Shown here in pieces: positions 1 through 11,768 of a stretch of 64,000 nt of DNA. The DNA is taken from contig CM064868.1 in assembly GCA_032719365.1 (NCBI GenBank), forward strand, positions 5,920,001 through 5,984,000, given 5' to 3'. The stretch is from Prinsepia uniflora (taxonomy: Eukaryota; Streptophyta; Magnoliopsida; Rosales; Rosaceae). The translations under genes were made by a program, and so were the position numbers. The notes under the pieces were generated by a model. That model had not been told where the DNA came from and did not search any database. It saw only the letters and a program-made list of their open reading frames with translations. How positions within the stretch are numbered: position 1 is the stretch's first letter; every line of letters begins with the position of its first letter.

Positions 1-2
1 GT

Positions 3-287
3 ATACAAAATCCCAAGATAGCGAGAGCTGGAATTTCCGGGGCTGAAGAAGCCCAATTGAAATATGCTTGCTTTGGACACTATAAAGTCGCCATCTTTGA
101 CATGCTGGTTGAGAGAGATGGTGTCAATGGCCGTGCTGACAGGGAAGAGGAGGACGAGGAAGACGATCAACAGTTTGTAAAACATGTGTATCTGGGCGTT
201 TGGGATTTTGCATGTATGATGATGAATGCATCCGTTGGTGACTTTGCTGGGCTTACGTTTGAATCATTGACAATGTTGTTCGGATGA
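3..287 (+). CDS. Unrecognised open frame, partial at window edge
   Basis: The frame is open from the window edge to a stop at 285-287, with the first in-frame ATG at 103. The encoded stretch is acidic in the middle (a run of Glu and Asp after GRADRE) and ends in TFESLTMLFG. I do not recognise a family. It could be the last exon of a host gene lying to the left, or chance. The downstream 300-480 interval carries a 24-26 nt direct repeat (about 312-337 and 367-392) and no further coding signal. Confidence 0.25.
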   Translation: MQNPKIARAGISGAEEAQLKYACFGHYKVAIFDMLVERDGVNGRADREEEDEEDDQQFVKHVYLGVWDFACMMMNASVGDFAGLTFESLTMLFG

Positions 288-479
288 AATCTCTGCTACT
301 TCTTTCAATGTTCGCAAAAAACAAATGGGACCTTTCGTTTCGTGATTGGCGCAACACGAAGACTATCGCAAAAAAGAAATGGGACCTTTGCCTAAATAAG
401 TCTTCTTTGTGTGTGCTGTTACTCCGACTCAAGTGACATCAGATTCTCTTTTATTGGTTATCTACCTATCGGGAAATGA

Positions 480-745
480 TTATTGATTAAGCCGATAGAT
501 GATAAACTTATACTCAAAATATCGAAATCAACAAATATATCGCTAGTTAAATTTACAGATATCTCGTTTAAATATCGATATCGATATCGTTTACGATCAA
601 CAAAAATGACGGAAATTTGGTCTCAAAGTTGGAAATTTAGAATGAAATTTTGGGAAAAACTTAAGTACCCAATGATTATTATATAAAACTAATAAAAACT
701 ATAAAATAATTTTGATATAATAAATATATGATACAATAAGGTTCT
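480..745 (-). mobile_element. Terminal fragment of a hAT element, inverted relative to the hAT at 54.7-63.0 kb
   Basis: Read on the minus strand, this stretch matches the right terminal region of the large hAT (about 62740-63000). It shares the ATATCGATATCGATAT tract, the TTCCGTCATTTTTGTTGATC segment, the GGGTACTTAAG segment and the AT-rich ACTAATAAAAACTATAAAAT segment in the same order. The expected terminus (a degenerate form of GATGAAAATATCG) lies near 508-525. No transposase sequence is present nearby, so this is an end fragment or a deleted copy. Confidence 0.65.
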
Positions 746-860
746 GCCGATAACTAGTAATATAAAAATTTAAAGATAAACATAAATTGAAGTGAATTTA
801 TTGTCTTTTTTTAATATATAATATATGATATAATAAATATATGATACAATAAGGTTTAGC
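709..860. repeat. AT-rich direct repeat, 117-bp spacing
   Basis: A stretch of about 33 bp containing ATAATAAATATATGATACA occurs near 711-744 and again near 827-858. The first copy continues the hAT-end homology, so the repeat may be a local duplication of transposon DNA. The rest of 746-1172 is AT-rich with no gene signal. Confidence 0.5.
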
Positions 861-2615
861 CAAATTCTTTTAATTTCCTTTTCTTATCGTATCTGTATAT
901 ACTCTTTCACTTTCAATAAATTTATTGTCTTTTTTTAATATATAATTATATGGCAATAAATTTGAATTTGAAATTAACAATTTTTGTATGGTTATTGTGC
1001 TGGTAAAATTATTGATAATTGAAATATTTACAGCAATATATTGGTAAAATCATAGAGTATTGTGTGCTTCCGAATTATTGATTACTAAAGTTGTTTGTAC
1101 ATTATGGTTAGAATTTGGAAAATGATGTTATTTCTTATGTGTTTTTAATTATATTGTTGTTGAGATTGATTGTGTAACGACCCGGAAATTCGAAAAAGAA
1201 AAAGTTGGAAAAGTTGAAGGAAAATGGCGATTTTGGCCCTGAAATTGGGCGAACGGTTGACTTTTGGTTCAAACGGTCAAACGGACTTTGACCGATGACT
1301 GTGACGTAGTTCGGGACGTCACGAGTTCATAGACAGGTGGCACGTCCGATTCCGATATTCGAAGATAAAGTTATGATGTTCGGAAGTTTAAGGGTAATTT
1401 GGTAAATTGGTTAAAAATGGGCCATTTGTTAACTTTTTGATCGGGATCGTGTTTGGACTTTTCGTAAGTACCGTTAGGTAGGTCTCGAGACGCTGAATCC
1501 GTAGACAGACGGCATGCATCAATCGGGATTCGGAGGGAAAAGTTATGAACCTCGGAATGCTAAGGGTAATTTGGTAATTTAACAAAAGAAGGGTAAAATG
1601 GTAAAATTTTGCAGTAATGGATTTCTCAGCTATTTGGGTGAGTCACACTTGCCCTTGAGTGACATATGTCACTGGCAGCTTATGGATTGGTGGCAATTAG
1701 CTGATAAGGATTAAATCGAAAGTGTACTTTGGCGGTGTGAAGGTTTAAACTGAGAACAATGTGTGTGTGTGCAATTGTGAAGAAAAAACAGAGGATACTC
1801 TCAAATAACAGACCTCTATCTCTCTGTTTGATCGACCTGTGAGAGGAATGAATTAAGGGAAAATATGAGAGTAAGAACAGAGAAAGAGAGAGGGGTGAGA
1901 ATTTGAAACCGTGGAAACAAACCCGAAACTCCCACCCGAAATCTTTGATTTGAAGCTTGATTTCAAATTTGGATTTATGTGATAAATTGGTGGAAATAAA
2001 TGTTTGGGGTGAGCTTATTGGACCTTAGACGAGTCGAATGGGATTGACAGTGAAGAAAATAATGAAGAAATGAGTCCAGACGACACTTGAGTTCAGTCAT
2101 GGAAATCCCAGTTGAGTTGGAATGGTTAGACGGATTAGAGCTTGAAATTGAGATTGAAAACATGGTTGAAGGAACCCTGCGAAGCTTCTGAGTGAGTCAA
2201 TTTGAAGGAATCACTGAGAATTGGCAGGATCAAACGATGAACAGAACGATTACGTTCTACGACTTCGAGTTCAAATCGAAGGGATTGAGGTAAGTTCGAA
2301 CGTAATTGAATTTACAGAACCTAAATTGGATCTATTACGATGCTATGTGATTGACCAATTGAGGAATTTAAGTTGAAATTGGTAGGGATTGAACCGGGTC
2401 AACACACAGGCTAAACGGGTTTGAATTGCAGGAATCGGGTAAGGAAGAACAATGTAGATGCACTGTTCATGGCGCGTGGCATCCACATGCAACCACTCAC
2501 GGCGGCACGTGGGGGCGCGTGAAACCGAATTTCGAGGTAAGGTTAACATGACTTTTGTCCTATTTAATCTAGCGAACATTTTGGAATTGGTTTCGAATCA
2601 ATCAGACATCGTTTC

Positions 2616-5600
2616 TGTTAGGACCCACCCCGATTCCACCCTGAAAACTGAGGTAAATCCTACTCCCGTCTTACACCCCGACACGTCAACCAGGTAAACT
2701 ACTAAAGTACACAGTCAGACGCAGGAGAAACTATACAAAACATCCCGAAGTTAAAGGTTTACAGAGCATAGTACTAAATACAAAAAAAAAACACGATACA
2801 AAGAGTACACGCACTACGAAAAATTTAAAACACTCCGGGGGCGCTCTCGTGACTTCTATGCCTCAGACGCTGCCTCGACGCCGAAACCCCGCGCTAGCTC
2901 CACGACCCGGGGGACAATTTAAAAAGAAGGTATGAGTGGACCATGAATAAAAGAAAAGTTTCCAAAACCATTTTATAAGAAAAACCGGGTTTAGCCCTCC
3001 GTTTTGAAACCACATGCATAACCTAGTTAGCAAAACAGTTAGAAATCACATAAACCTCATCATAAAAACAGAAACACTATAAAACAGGTTGTAGAAATCC
3101 TATCGTCAGCGTCATAAAACTGCATCAGAAAACCTAAGTGTCAAACCACAACCAACCGATCAAACCTTCTGGACCTATCCGAGTCTTTAAACTCCCGAGT
3201 CTTTAAACTCAATAGGCCTACAGGGGAAATATCAATATATCCGAGTCTTTAAACTCAATCCGGGTCTTTAAACCCAATCTGGGCCCGTCCCTCGTCAATC
3301 AATATCCGGGTCTTTAAACCCAATATCCAGATCCAGCAAATCCAATCAAAACCATTTGAAAACCATTTCCGAATTCACATCCAAACCCGAATCCGAAATC
3401 ACCAGTCTGATGCCCTTCCGGCGTTCAGAATCGTCATTCCGAACCCAAATCCGGAATTCCACTAATCAAATTTAAAACCAAATTCCGCTTCTCGAAATTC
3501 AATTTTAAAACCGAAAATCCTTGATCATCAAAATCAAGTTCCAAAATCCCTTTACAATCATTAAAAACCATTTATCATTTGAAAATCCCAAAACCATAAC
3601 ATTATTTTCAGAAGTCAACATTTCCTTGTAAAACGTGCCAAATACGTTATTTCTCGGAAACCGTGCAATTCTGTAAAACCACATCATAAATCCAACAATC
3701 ATGAAATCACATATATAAAACAATTATAGAAAAACAGTTATGCATGTTCGAGTTTAGAGAAGGGGTCCACTCACAGTACCGAGCCCTCAATCGCGTCCCG
3801 AACGTCCCGTACGTTCCTCAGCTTCCTCGGGAAGTCCCGAACCTGTAAACAACCGCCAAAGTACGTCACTAACACGTCCACGAAGGTCCACCTAATTTTT
3901 CCCAAAAATCCCCGGGTCCTAAACGTAACGAACCTAAACCCTAAGCCTTCACCCTCGCGAAACTACATTGAATCGACGTCCGATTAACCCGAAACCAATC
4001 CCATTAGACTCGTCACAACACCTAGACCAAAAACCATGTTGACTATTTCCCCAACCGCCGCCGCACGCGCCCCCACGCGCTACCCAAAGTGGCTGCGCGT
4101 GGCCCTCACGCGCCAGCTACAGTACCATCGTCTTCCTCGAGTCGACCTGGTTCGACACAGTCGCTGCACCTCGAACCGGCGTGGCCGGTTCTCCACCGTG
4201 CCTGCACCAAAACACCTCCTTTCTTCACCATCTTCTTCGTCCCATCCTAACCTATCCATTCCCCTACTCCAAACACCTCGACTCAACTTAAAACCTGTCG
4301 ACTCAAGCTCAAACAAAACCCGTACCAGTCCCCTGTTTCACGATCCAGCCAACCCAATCACCCCCCGTCACGGAAACCACCGTAAACGGTTCCTAGGACC
4401 TCCCTAAGTCCTACCCAACTCACCAAAACCGTCGACTCACCCCCTACAGCCACGACTTTCAACCTGAGCAAAACGGAAAAACAGAGCACACCGGTACTCT
4501 CCTTTGTTCCAACCTCCGCCGTGCACTTCCCCGTCAAGGCTGCACAACCAGAGAATACCTGGGACCCTAATGAGTCCCCCGGACCTCACTAGACTCCTCG
4601 ATTCAACCCCAAAAGCTACAACTTGGCATCTGACCCTAAACGGCAAAACAGAGCAAGTTAATGGGGATGAGGAATTACCTGTCCTCCGGTCGCCGTCGCG
4701 AGCTCTGCTGGGCTAGTCGACTCCTCCCACCCCTCACGACACCACCACGAGTCCAATTGCACCGTACACGGCCACACCACCACCACGATCTCTCACTTCC
4801 TCCCTGTTTTCTCCCTGGTTTCCCGCGGTTCACAATTACACACACACACACGACTGCTGCTCCTCCAAACCTCCTCACTGTCTCTCTCTCACTCTCTGGC
4901 CACTCTCACACACTCACAAAACTCACCAATCCTCACGATCACCTCTAAATTTTCTCTCAATTCCTCCCTCTGTTTTCTGTTCTTCGAACATAAACACACA
5001 CACACACGGGCACCCCCAATTATTTGGACCGTGCACACGCCTAGAAGCCACTAGGCCCTTACCACGTGTCACAATCCTCCCCTTCTCTCTCACAACTGGC
5101 TCAAACTCAGCCCTCCATTTCCCTCTCTGTTGCACAAATCCCCATGTGCAAAAAGACCAAAATACCCTTCATTTTGACCAAAAATTACAATTTTGCCACT
5201 ACCTTTCTAGATCCGTAACTCACACATCGTAAGTCCGATGAATACGTGCCGCCTGTCATCGAACTCAGGACGACGAGATCTATCTCACAGTCCTAGGTCA
5301 ACGTCTCAAAACCCGATCGTACGAAAACTCAACTTTTCCCCCTAGTTTAACCTAATTACGGTTATGCCCTCAACCTTCCGAACATCATAACTTCCTCCTC
5401 GGATGTTGGAATCAGGCGTGCCACCTATCTACGGATTCGTGACGTCCCAAACTACGTCACGGTCATCGGTCAATGCCCAATTGACCCCCCCGAACTAAAA
5501 GTCAACTTTTTACCCAAACTAGGGGCAAAATCGTCATTCTACCCTATCGGTCCAAAAGTACCCAACTAAGTACTACTTAAGCTCACTAATCCCATCTTAA

Positions 5601-5639
5601 CCACGGCCTTAACCCTAATTCCCGGGATGGGTCGTTACA
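2616..5639 (-). mobile_element. Solo LTR A', nested in LTR A
   Basis: Read on the minus strand it begins TGTAACGACCCATCCC and ends GGGTCCTAACA. The TSD GTTTC (2611-2615 and 5640-5644) is perfect, and the flanks rejoin to restore LTR A. Length is 3.02 kb. It belongs to the same subfamily as LTR H. It carries an array of GAGTCTTTAAACTC and GGGTCTTTAAACCC mini-hairpins (3179-3322 on the plus strand) and GC-rich, pyrimidine-rich sequence at 4.2-5.1 kb. Open frames across it are by-products of low stop density and are not genes. Confidence 0.9.
3179..3322 (-). repeat. Mini-hairpin array in LTR A'
   Basis: Five units of a 14-nt hairpin are visible, with either GAGT/ACTC or GGGT/ACCC stems around one fixed 6-nt loop. 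The same array is present in LTR H at about 55801-55976. Stem changes between units are compensatory. Confidence 0.75.
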
Positions 5640-7167
5640 GTTTCGATATTGTTTCGAGGGTCCGAAGGTTTATGTTACGTTTAAAATACATATTAAAATC
5701 CCAGAAAAATTGGGGAAAATTATATGAGGTATATTGAGATGTTAGTGACCCTCGATAATGATTTTGGACAGGAATGATGACGTCCGGAATTTACGGAAAA
5801 ACGTGCAGCTCAGAAAGCGAACGATATGGACGGTGTGTGAGTGGACTTTTGTTTTCTACCCTGAATGCATGCATATATGTTTTAAATGCTTTATGATATG
5901 ATTTGAAATGTTTTGGCATGATTGATGTTTCGATATGATGATTTCCAGATTTTGGGAATATTATATTAGTTTATATGATTTTGGGCACGATTTTCGAGAA
6001 AACCATGATATGGCTGTTTTGGGCGAAGACCCGGAATTTGAGATTGATTTCGACTCAAATTATGAGTCGGGAAATGATTTGATGGATTTGTAATGTTTTC
6101 TAGATATATTTTATGGATTTATGTGAAAATAGCAACAGAGGTTGTAGTTATGCGGATTTGCGTGAATTGATATTTTGGGCGTGAGACCCAATGGAAATGT
6201 GATTTTGATTGGATTGGTATTTCCATGTGATTACATGATGATATTGATGGTTTTCGGATTTATGAAATAATCGGGACTCGGGTTTTATGGATTTTGAGGA
6301 AACTATGTTTTGGGCTAAGACCTTGTGTTAAAAATGTTTTTGATTTCAAATGCAACTGTTTTTCACTGGTTTTCATGATGATGATATGTTGTGGATATTA
6401 GGGATTTCGGGGTGGAATATGTTTCCCCCGGAGTGCACCGTAGATTGTGGATATTAGGGCTTCCGGTTGGGAATGTGTTTCCCCGGATTGAACCCTGGAG
6501 ATAACACTCGCCTCCGAGATGGATGTGTGTACCCCGGAGAGGTCCCGTAGCACGGTCTGTTGTCTTGCAGTCGAGGGAGGCTCGACTCAGATCAGATGTG
6601 CTGGATTATATGGGGATCGGTCGGTGATGTGTTCACGACGATCTGGATTGTCGGCTAGTGATGTGTTCACAGTGACGGATTGCCAGCTGGTGATGTGTTC
6701 ACATCGGCGGATGCTTGGATTTTGAGTGGTCCTTGAGCCTATTGATTTGCACGCGTTGTAGGGATAACGTGACTATATGAGATTGGATATGAGACTAGAT
6801 ATGGAAATGAGTCTCGTGGTTTTTATTGTTCATGATTTGTGATTTATGAACATTTGTGCCCAGATTTATTTTACTCATGATTTATGATATGCATGCATGT
6901 TTATGAAAATGGAGGATAGGAATATAGTTTTGATAAATGTATTTCTAAAACTTTGTTTTGTCCACTCACACTTTTTCTGTTTTATTGACCCTCCAGGTCG
7001 TGGCGTGATGATCGAGGCTGATCGGGAGGTGGAGGTATGAGTGGGCACAGGTACGGTTATCCATTGTTTGGCAAGTGCTGAGGGTAATTTTGAAACTTCA
7101 GTTGACTTGTCAGATGGGAGCAGGACCGGGCACGATTATCTATGTCCTTCGGGGACGGGTCTTATCA

Positions 7168-8102
7168 GATTGTCTACTTTTTCCCCTGTAGAGTCTCCGC
7201 ACAAGGCTGCAATTCCTCCACCCTATTGACCAGCTCCTCTAAGGTTTAGTTGAGATGAAGCTCGATATGAACTGTCAATAATTTTTTCCTAATTTTTTTG
7301 ATTATTTCTTTGGATAATTATTTGGATTTTTCATTTTTCCAAGGATTAAAGAAGACATTGATCAACAATTCAACATTTGAAGAACTTAGATAAATTTGTA
7401 GGTAGTTGTTTGGGTTTTAGTCATTTTATGCTCAAAATAAATTTTTGTTATAGAATTTTGTTGGGTGTTAGCAATTTTCTGTTATGTAAGTAGGATAAAT
7501 TGATTTTTTTTTATCTCTGTTATCTAATAAAACCATTAGTTTCAAAAATATTGTTAGAGTTACTTCATGGTTTGATTAAGCTGATAGATAAGCTAGATGC
7601 ATTCTGGGACTATGACATACCATAGTTATTGATAACATTTTCTGGTTTTGGATTTTAAAATTATTTTAATAGATTTTTTTTTTGTGTCGAATCTAGATAC
7701 TTAATTATGACACCATATTTTGGTCTATTACCTAATTTTTTTAGTTTCTTTAATATTTTCTTCTGTATGAAAAAATCAAATTGAATCTAAGCTTTACTTA
7801 TTGCATGTCTTATACTGCAACAACTGCTCTCTTTATCGTTCTTTCCAGAAGTTTCTATTAATAACAGCCTCATGCTATACCGTATCAGCACCACCAACAA
7901 CACTAATGAGATAATGACTGTTTGGTTGGCAAACTACATCATTGGATGGATGAGGCTTTACCCTCATAGATGCTTTCCTCACTTGACACGTACCAAATTG
8001 ATTTATACACCTGGAGCTCTTTAGGATTTTTTGTTTTCTTTAAAAGTTCAAAATTTTGATCAATATGGATTTGAAAAATCTTCAATCATATTGTAGGTTT
8101 CA
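7168..8102. other. Interval between LTR A and LTR B, no gene seen
   Basis: About 0.9 kb of AT-rich single-copy-looking sequence. It has T-rich runs near 7280-7340 and 7660-7690. I see no exon-like frame, tRNA or repeat here. Confidence 0.5.
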
Positions 8103-8380
8103 TGTAACGACCCGTCCCGAATTTCAGGATTAGATTAGTGACTAATCACGATTAGTGAGGCTAATCCGTGATTAATTGGGCGAAATCGGACGAACAATGC
8201 GAAATGACCGTTTTACCCCTAGCGTGGGTAAAACGTTGACTTTTCATTCGGGCGGTCAAACGGAATTTGACCGATGACCGTGACGTAGTTCGTGACATCA
8301 CGTGTTCATAGACAGGTGGCACGTTCAATTCCGACGTTCGAGGAGGAAGTTATGACGTTCGGAAGTTTAGGGGCATTTTG

Positions 8381-10885
8381 TGTAATGGCCCGGAAATTAG
8401 AAAAAGGAAAAAATTGGAAACTTTGGGGAAAATGACGATTTTGCCCCTGGACTTGGGCGGACGGTTGACTTTTTATTCGAGCGGTCAAATGGACTTTGAC
8501 CGATGACCGTGACGTAGTTCGGGACGTCACGAGTTCATAAACAGGTGGCACGCCCAATTCGGACATTCGAGGAAAAAGTTATGACGTGCGGAAGTGTGAG
8601 GGTAATTTGGTAAATCGGTCGAAGGGGGCCGAAAGTTGACTTTTTTATCAGGACATTATTTGGACTTTCCGGAAGTACCGTTGGATAGGTCTCGGGACGC
8701 TGAATCCGTAGACAGGCGGCATGCGTCAATCGGAGTCCGAACGAGAAAGTTATGGGTCTAGAACGAAGAGGGGTATTTTGGTAATTTGTTACGATAAGGG
8801 TAAAACAGTAATTGTCTTTAACGAGTGAACTTAATTGATAAATTATATCTTAATTTGGCTGAATCAGCCTATTTGGATTGAGATTAATTCCTAAGTGACA
8901 TGTGTCACTTGCTCATGTTCATTAGTGGCATATTTGAATGCCTTATACGGACAAACAACCTCCAAAAATCCTTGTTTAAATTCTAAACAAATCCTAACAC
9001 TGATTGATCAAGGATGACGGTGGAAACACTGGGAGATTTAGAGGAAACATTTGAGTGAAAAACAGAAGGAAAATATGAGAGAAAAACGGGGAAGGACACC
9101 GTGAACCCGAGAGGAAAAATCCGAAAATACCAACCACAAACACAAATCTCGAATTCGATCTTTCAGACATTAAAGAGTGAAATTGACAATGGATTAAGCT
9201 TTCTGGGACTGAGAAGAGTCGAGCCATATCAAAACGGAAGCCAATTGACGTGGAAATCAATAAGAACGTACTCTGCGACTCCTATGGAATTTGGAGCTTG
9301 AGTTCGATAACTTGGAGGTAGTAATCCTTGAAATTGATTTCAATTTCGTGTTTAAAAGAACTGTTATATGCTTCTGGTGTAAACAATTGAAGGATACAGG
9401 TTGAGTTTGAGTGGAACCCGAGTTGGGACCGGTTGGGTTTCGATGTTGAGTCGTGGGTTTTAGGACATGTTTTCATTAAATTGAGGTCACAGATCGGTTA
9501 GAAACAAGGAATAGATGAGAATAAATAAAAGAACTAAAGCAATTGGGTTTAAATTGATAGAAACAAAACCGGGTTGCACCGCGGGTTGCAGACCCGAATA
9601 CCAGTAAAACGGGTAGCAGGGACGACTGTAGCAGTCACTGTTCATGGCGCGTGGGCTCACGCGCAGCCGCTTGCGGCGGCGCGTGAGGGCGCGTGGGTTG
9701 ATTTCTGAGAAAGTGTCCAACAGGTGTTTTACTCTGAATAGTGTAACGAACATTTTGGTTTTGGTTTCGAGTCGATCGGACACCGTCTCGCTAATGTTCC
9801 GGGGATCGAACGGTTTAGGTTACGTATTTAAATATTATTTAAATCCCGAAAAATTATGGGGGATTGATATGATGTAAATTGAGTTGTTAGTAACCCTGCA
9901 TAATGATTTGGCACAGGATTCGGGATTTTTGACAAGTGTCGGAAAGTACAGAAACGCGTGCAGCGCGGGAACGAACAGTTGGACGGTGTGTGAGTGGACG
10001 TTTGCTTTATAAATTGATATGCATGCATAGTTAAATGTTTTATATGATTTATGGCGTGATTTGAATTGCAATGATTTGATATGATTATTTTGAGATCTAA
10101 TGATTATTTTAATCGGTGTTGCGGGCACGTTTTTCGAGAAAATGTGAAATGATTGTTTTGGGCGCAGACCCGGAATTTGTGATTAGTTTTGGCTTGGATG
10201 ATGAGTTGGGAAATTGATTTAATGGATTTGTGATGTTTCGGATATGATTTTACGGATTTGCGTGTATTGAATTATTTAAGAAATGAGATTTGGGCATATG
10301 GCCCCGTGATAATGGTTTTGACATGGTTTTGATACTTAATTTGGAATAATGTTTTTGATTGTGTATCGATGTTTGATGACTCCAGACGTGTAATTCCTGG
10401 AGGGACTCCAGATGCGTAATTCCTGGAGAGACTGGATGTGTAATTCCCGGTGAGGCTGGATGTATAATTCCCAGCATTGGATGACGACGACTCTGGATGT
10501 GTAATTCCCAGAGGATCCTCGAATGTGTAATTCCCGAGTTATATGCTTTATTATTATGATGAACTGATTTTATAAAATGATTTAAATGATTTATGTGTTT
10601 TCCCTATGCATGCATGGTCTGATAAACTGGAGGGTAACGAATGTGTTTCAAATGTGTCTTACATGATATTATTTTTGTCCACTCACACCTTTGTTTTTTT
10701 GATGACCCTCCAGGCTGTGGCACAACGTTCGGGGCTGATCTCGAGGCGGAGGCATGAGCAGAAATCAGTATAGTTATCCCTAGTTTGACAGGTGCTGAAG
10801 AGTACTTTCGGGACTTCAGTTGACTTGTCAGACGGGAGCAGGACCAGGCACGGTTATCGAGGTCCAGTTGGGACGGGTCCTGTCA
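8381..10885 (+). mobile_element. Solo LTR C, nested in LTR B
   Basis: It starts TGTAATGGCCCGG and ends GGGTCCTGTCA, with the perfect TSD TTTTG (8376-8380 and 10886-10890). Length is 2.5 kb. It has the shared GTGACGT palindrome near 8510, the GCGCGTG...CACGCGC hairpin near 9648-9665, donor-like TGTGAGTGGAC (9989-9999) and complement GTCCACTCACA (10677-10687) before a CCCTCCAG acceptor-like site. Six hairpin units fill 10380-10538. Confidence 0.9.
10380..10538 (+). repeat. Array of six hairpins with a constant 11-nt loop
   Basis: Units lie at 10380-10402, 10406-10428, 10432-10450, 10455-10475, 10491-10513 and 10518-10538. The loop is ATGTGTAATTC or a one-base variant in each. Stems are CTCCAG/CTGGAG (twice), CTGG/CCGG (one wobble), GCTGG/CCAGC, CTCTGG/CCAGAG and CTCG/CGAG. 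Stems differ between units yet stay paired. Confidence 0.85.
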
Positions 10886-11768
10886 TTTTGGCAATTATGG
10901 TCAAAAGGGGCAACTGTTGACTTTTTGACCAAAATGTCCGATGGCCGAGGGCCAAAGACCGTTACGTAGATGGGGACGATACGAATCCATAGACAGGCGG
11001 CACGCTGAAACCGGATTTCGAACGGGAGAGTTATAGGTCACGGAAGTTCGATTTCACTATGCACGTACTTCGAGTCGGGGATGATTTGGCAATTTCTGAT
11101 TGGCCAAGATATTTTCAGTGGGTCCCATGCATGAGTGACAAGCTTGGCTAAAACCCCTAAATTGTGGATCTCAGTAATTGAATAATATTAAATTAATTAA
11201 TTTTATAATCTAATCTTCTAACATTAAATCCTAGCCATCCATTCTATTGTAATCTTTCAATCCTCACCATCAATTCCATCTCCCTCTCATCAGCTACCAA
11301 ACATCATCTTCATCTTTGTTCATCCCATAACCCGAAACCTCCCCCTCCATATTTCTTCATTTTCTTCAAACACACACCTCACATCTTACCACCATGACCC
11401 TTGGAACTGAACATGACCATGAGGGAATGAGAGGAAGGACTGTGAGACTGAGGATGGCGGAGGACGCGGCGGTTCACGGCGGGAGGAGGACGACCGTGAG
11501 GTAAGAAAATATTCAAAAAATTCAAATTCGAATTTGTTGACTTTTATTCGATTCTAAGGATTGGGTAAGGTTTCTGTGGACTCTAGGGTTCTTTTAGGAT
11601 TGGTTTCGAGGCCTAGAATGGTCGAGAACAACCGTGGACGGCGGAGGAAAATACCTCCGCCATGGCCGGATTGAATAGGCACGGTTTTGGTGTTTTTCCT
11701 TCGGTTTTTAATGTCTAAACGATAGGAAATAGGATTTGGATGATATTAGGATTAAAATGGGATGAAGT

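Larger units (their letters stand above)
1173..7167 (+). mobile_element. Solo LTR A, interrupted by LTR A'
   Basis: It starts TGTAACGACCCGG and ends CTTATCA, and is bordered by the 5-bp TSD GATTG (1168-1172 and 7168-7172). With the nested minus-strand LTR removed it is about 2.97 kb. It shares with the other copies the GTGACGT...ACGTCAC palindrome near 1300, the GCGCGTG hairpin near 2470, the donor-like TGTGAGTGGAC (5836-5846) and its complement GTCCACTCACA (6960-6970), which precedes a CAG acceptor-like site near 6996. No primer site or polypurine tract flanks it, so it is a solo LTR left by unequal recombination. Subfamily-specific repeats with GGTGATGTGTTCAC lie at about 6620-6710. Confidence 0.9.

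Noticed and set aside
4036..4948. Overlapping Pro/Thr/Ser-rich frames at 4.0-4.9 kb, similar to frames at 56.6-57.8 kb
   Set aside because: Both stretches are inside minus-strand LTRs A' and H. They are C-rich LTR sequence read in several frames, with no consistent conserved frame.
10380..10538. Regular spaced repeats resembling a CRISPR array
   Set aside because: Plant nuclear context, no Cas genes, and units are short variable-stem hairpins inside an LTR, not identical repeats with unique spacers.
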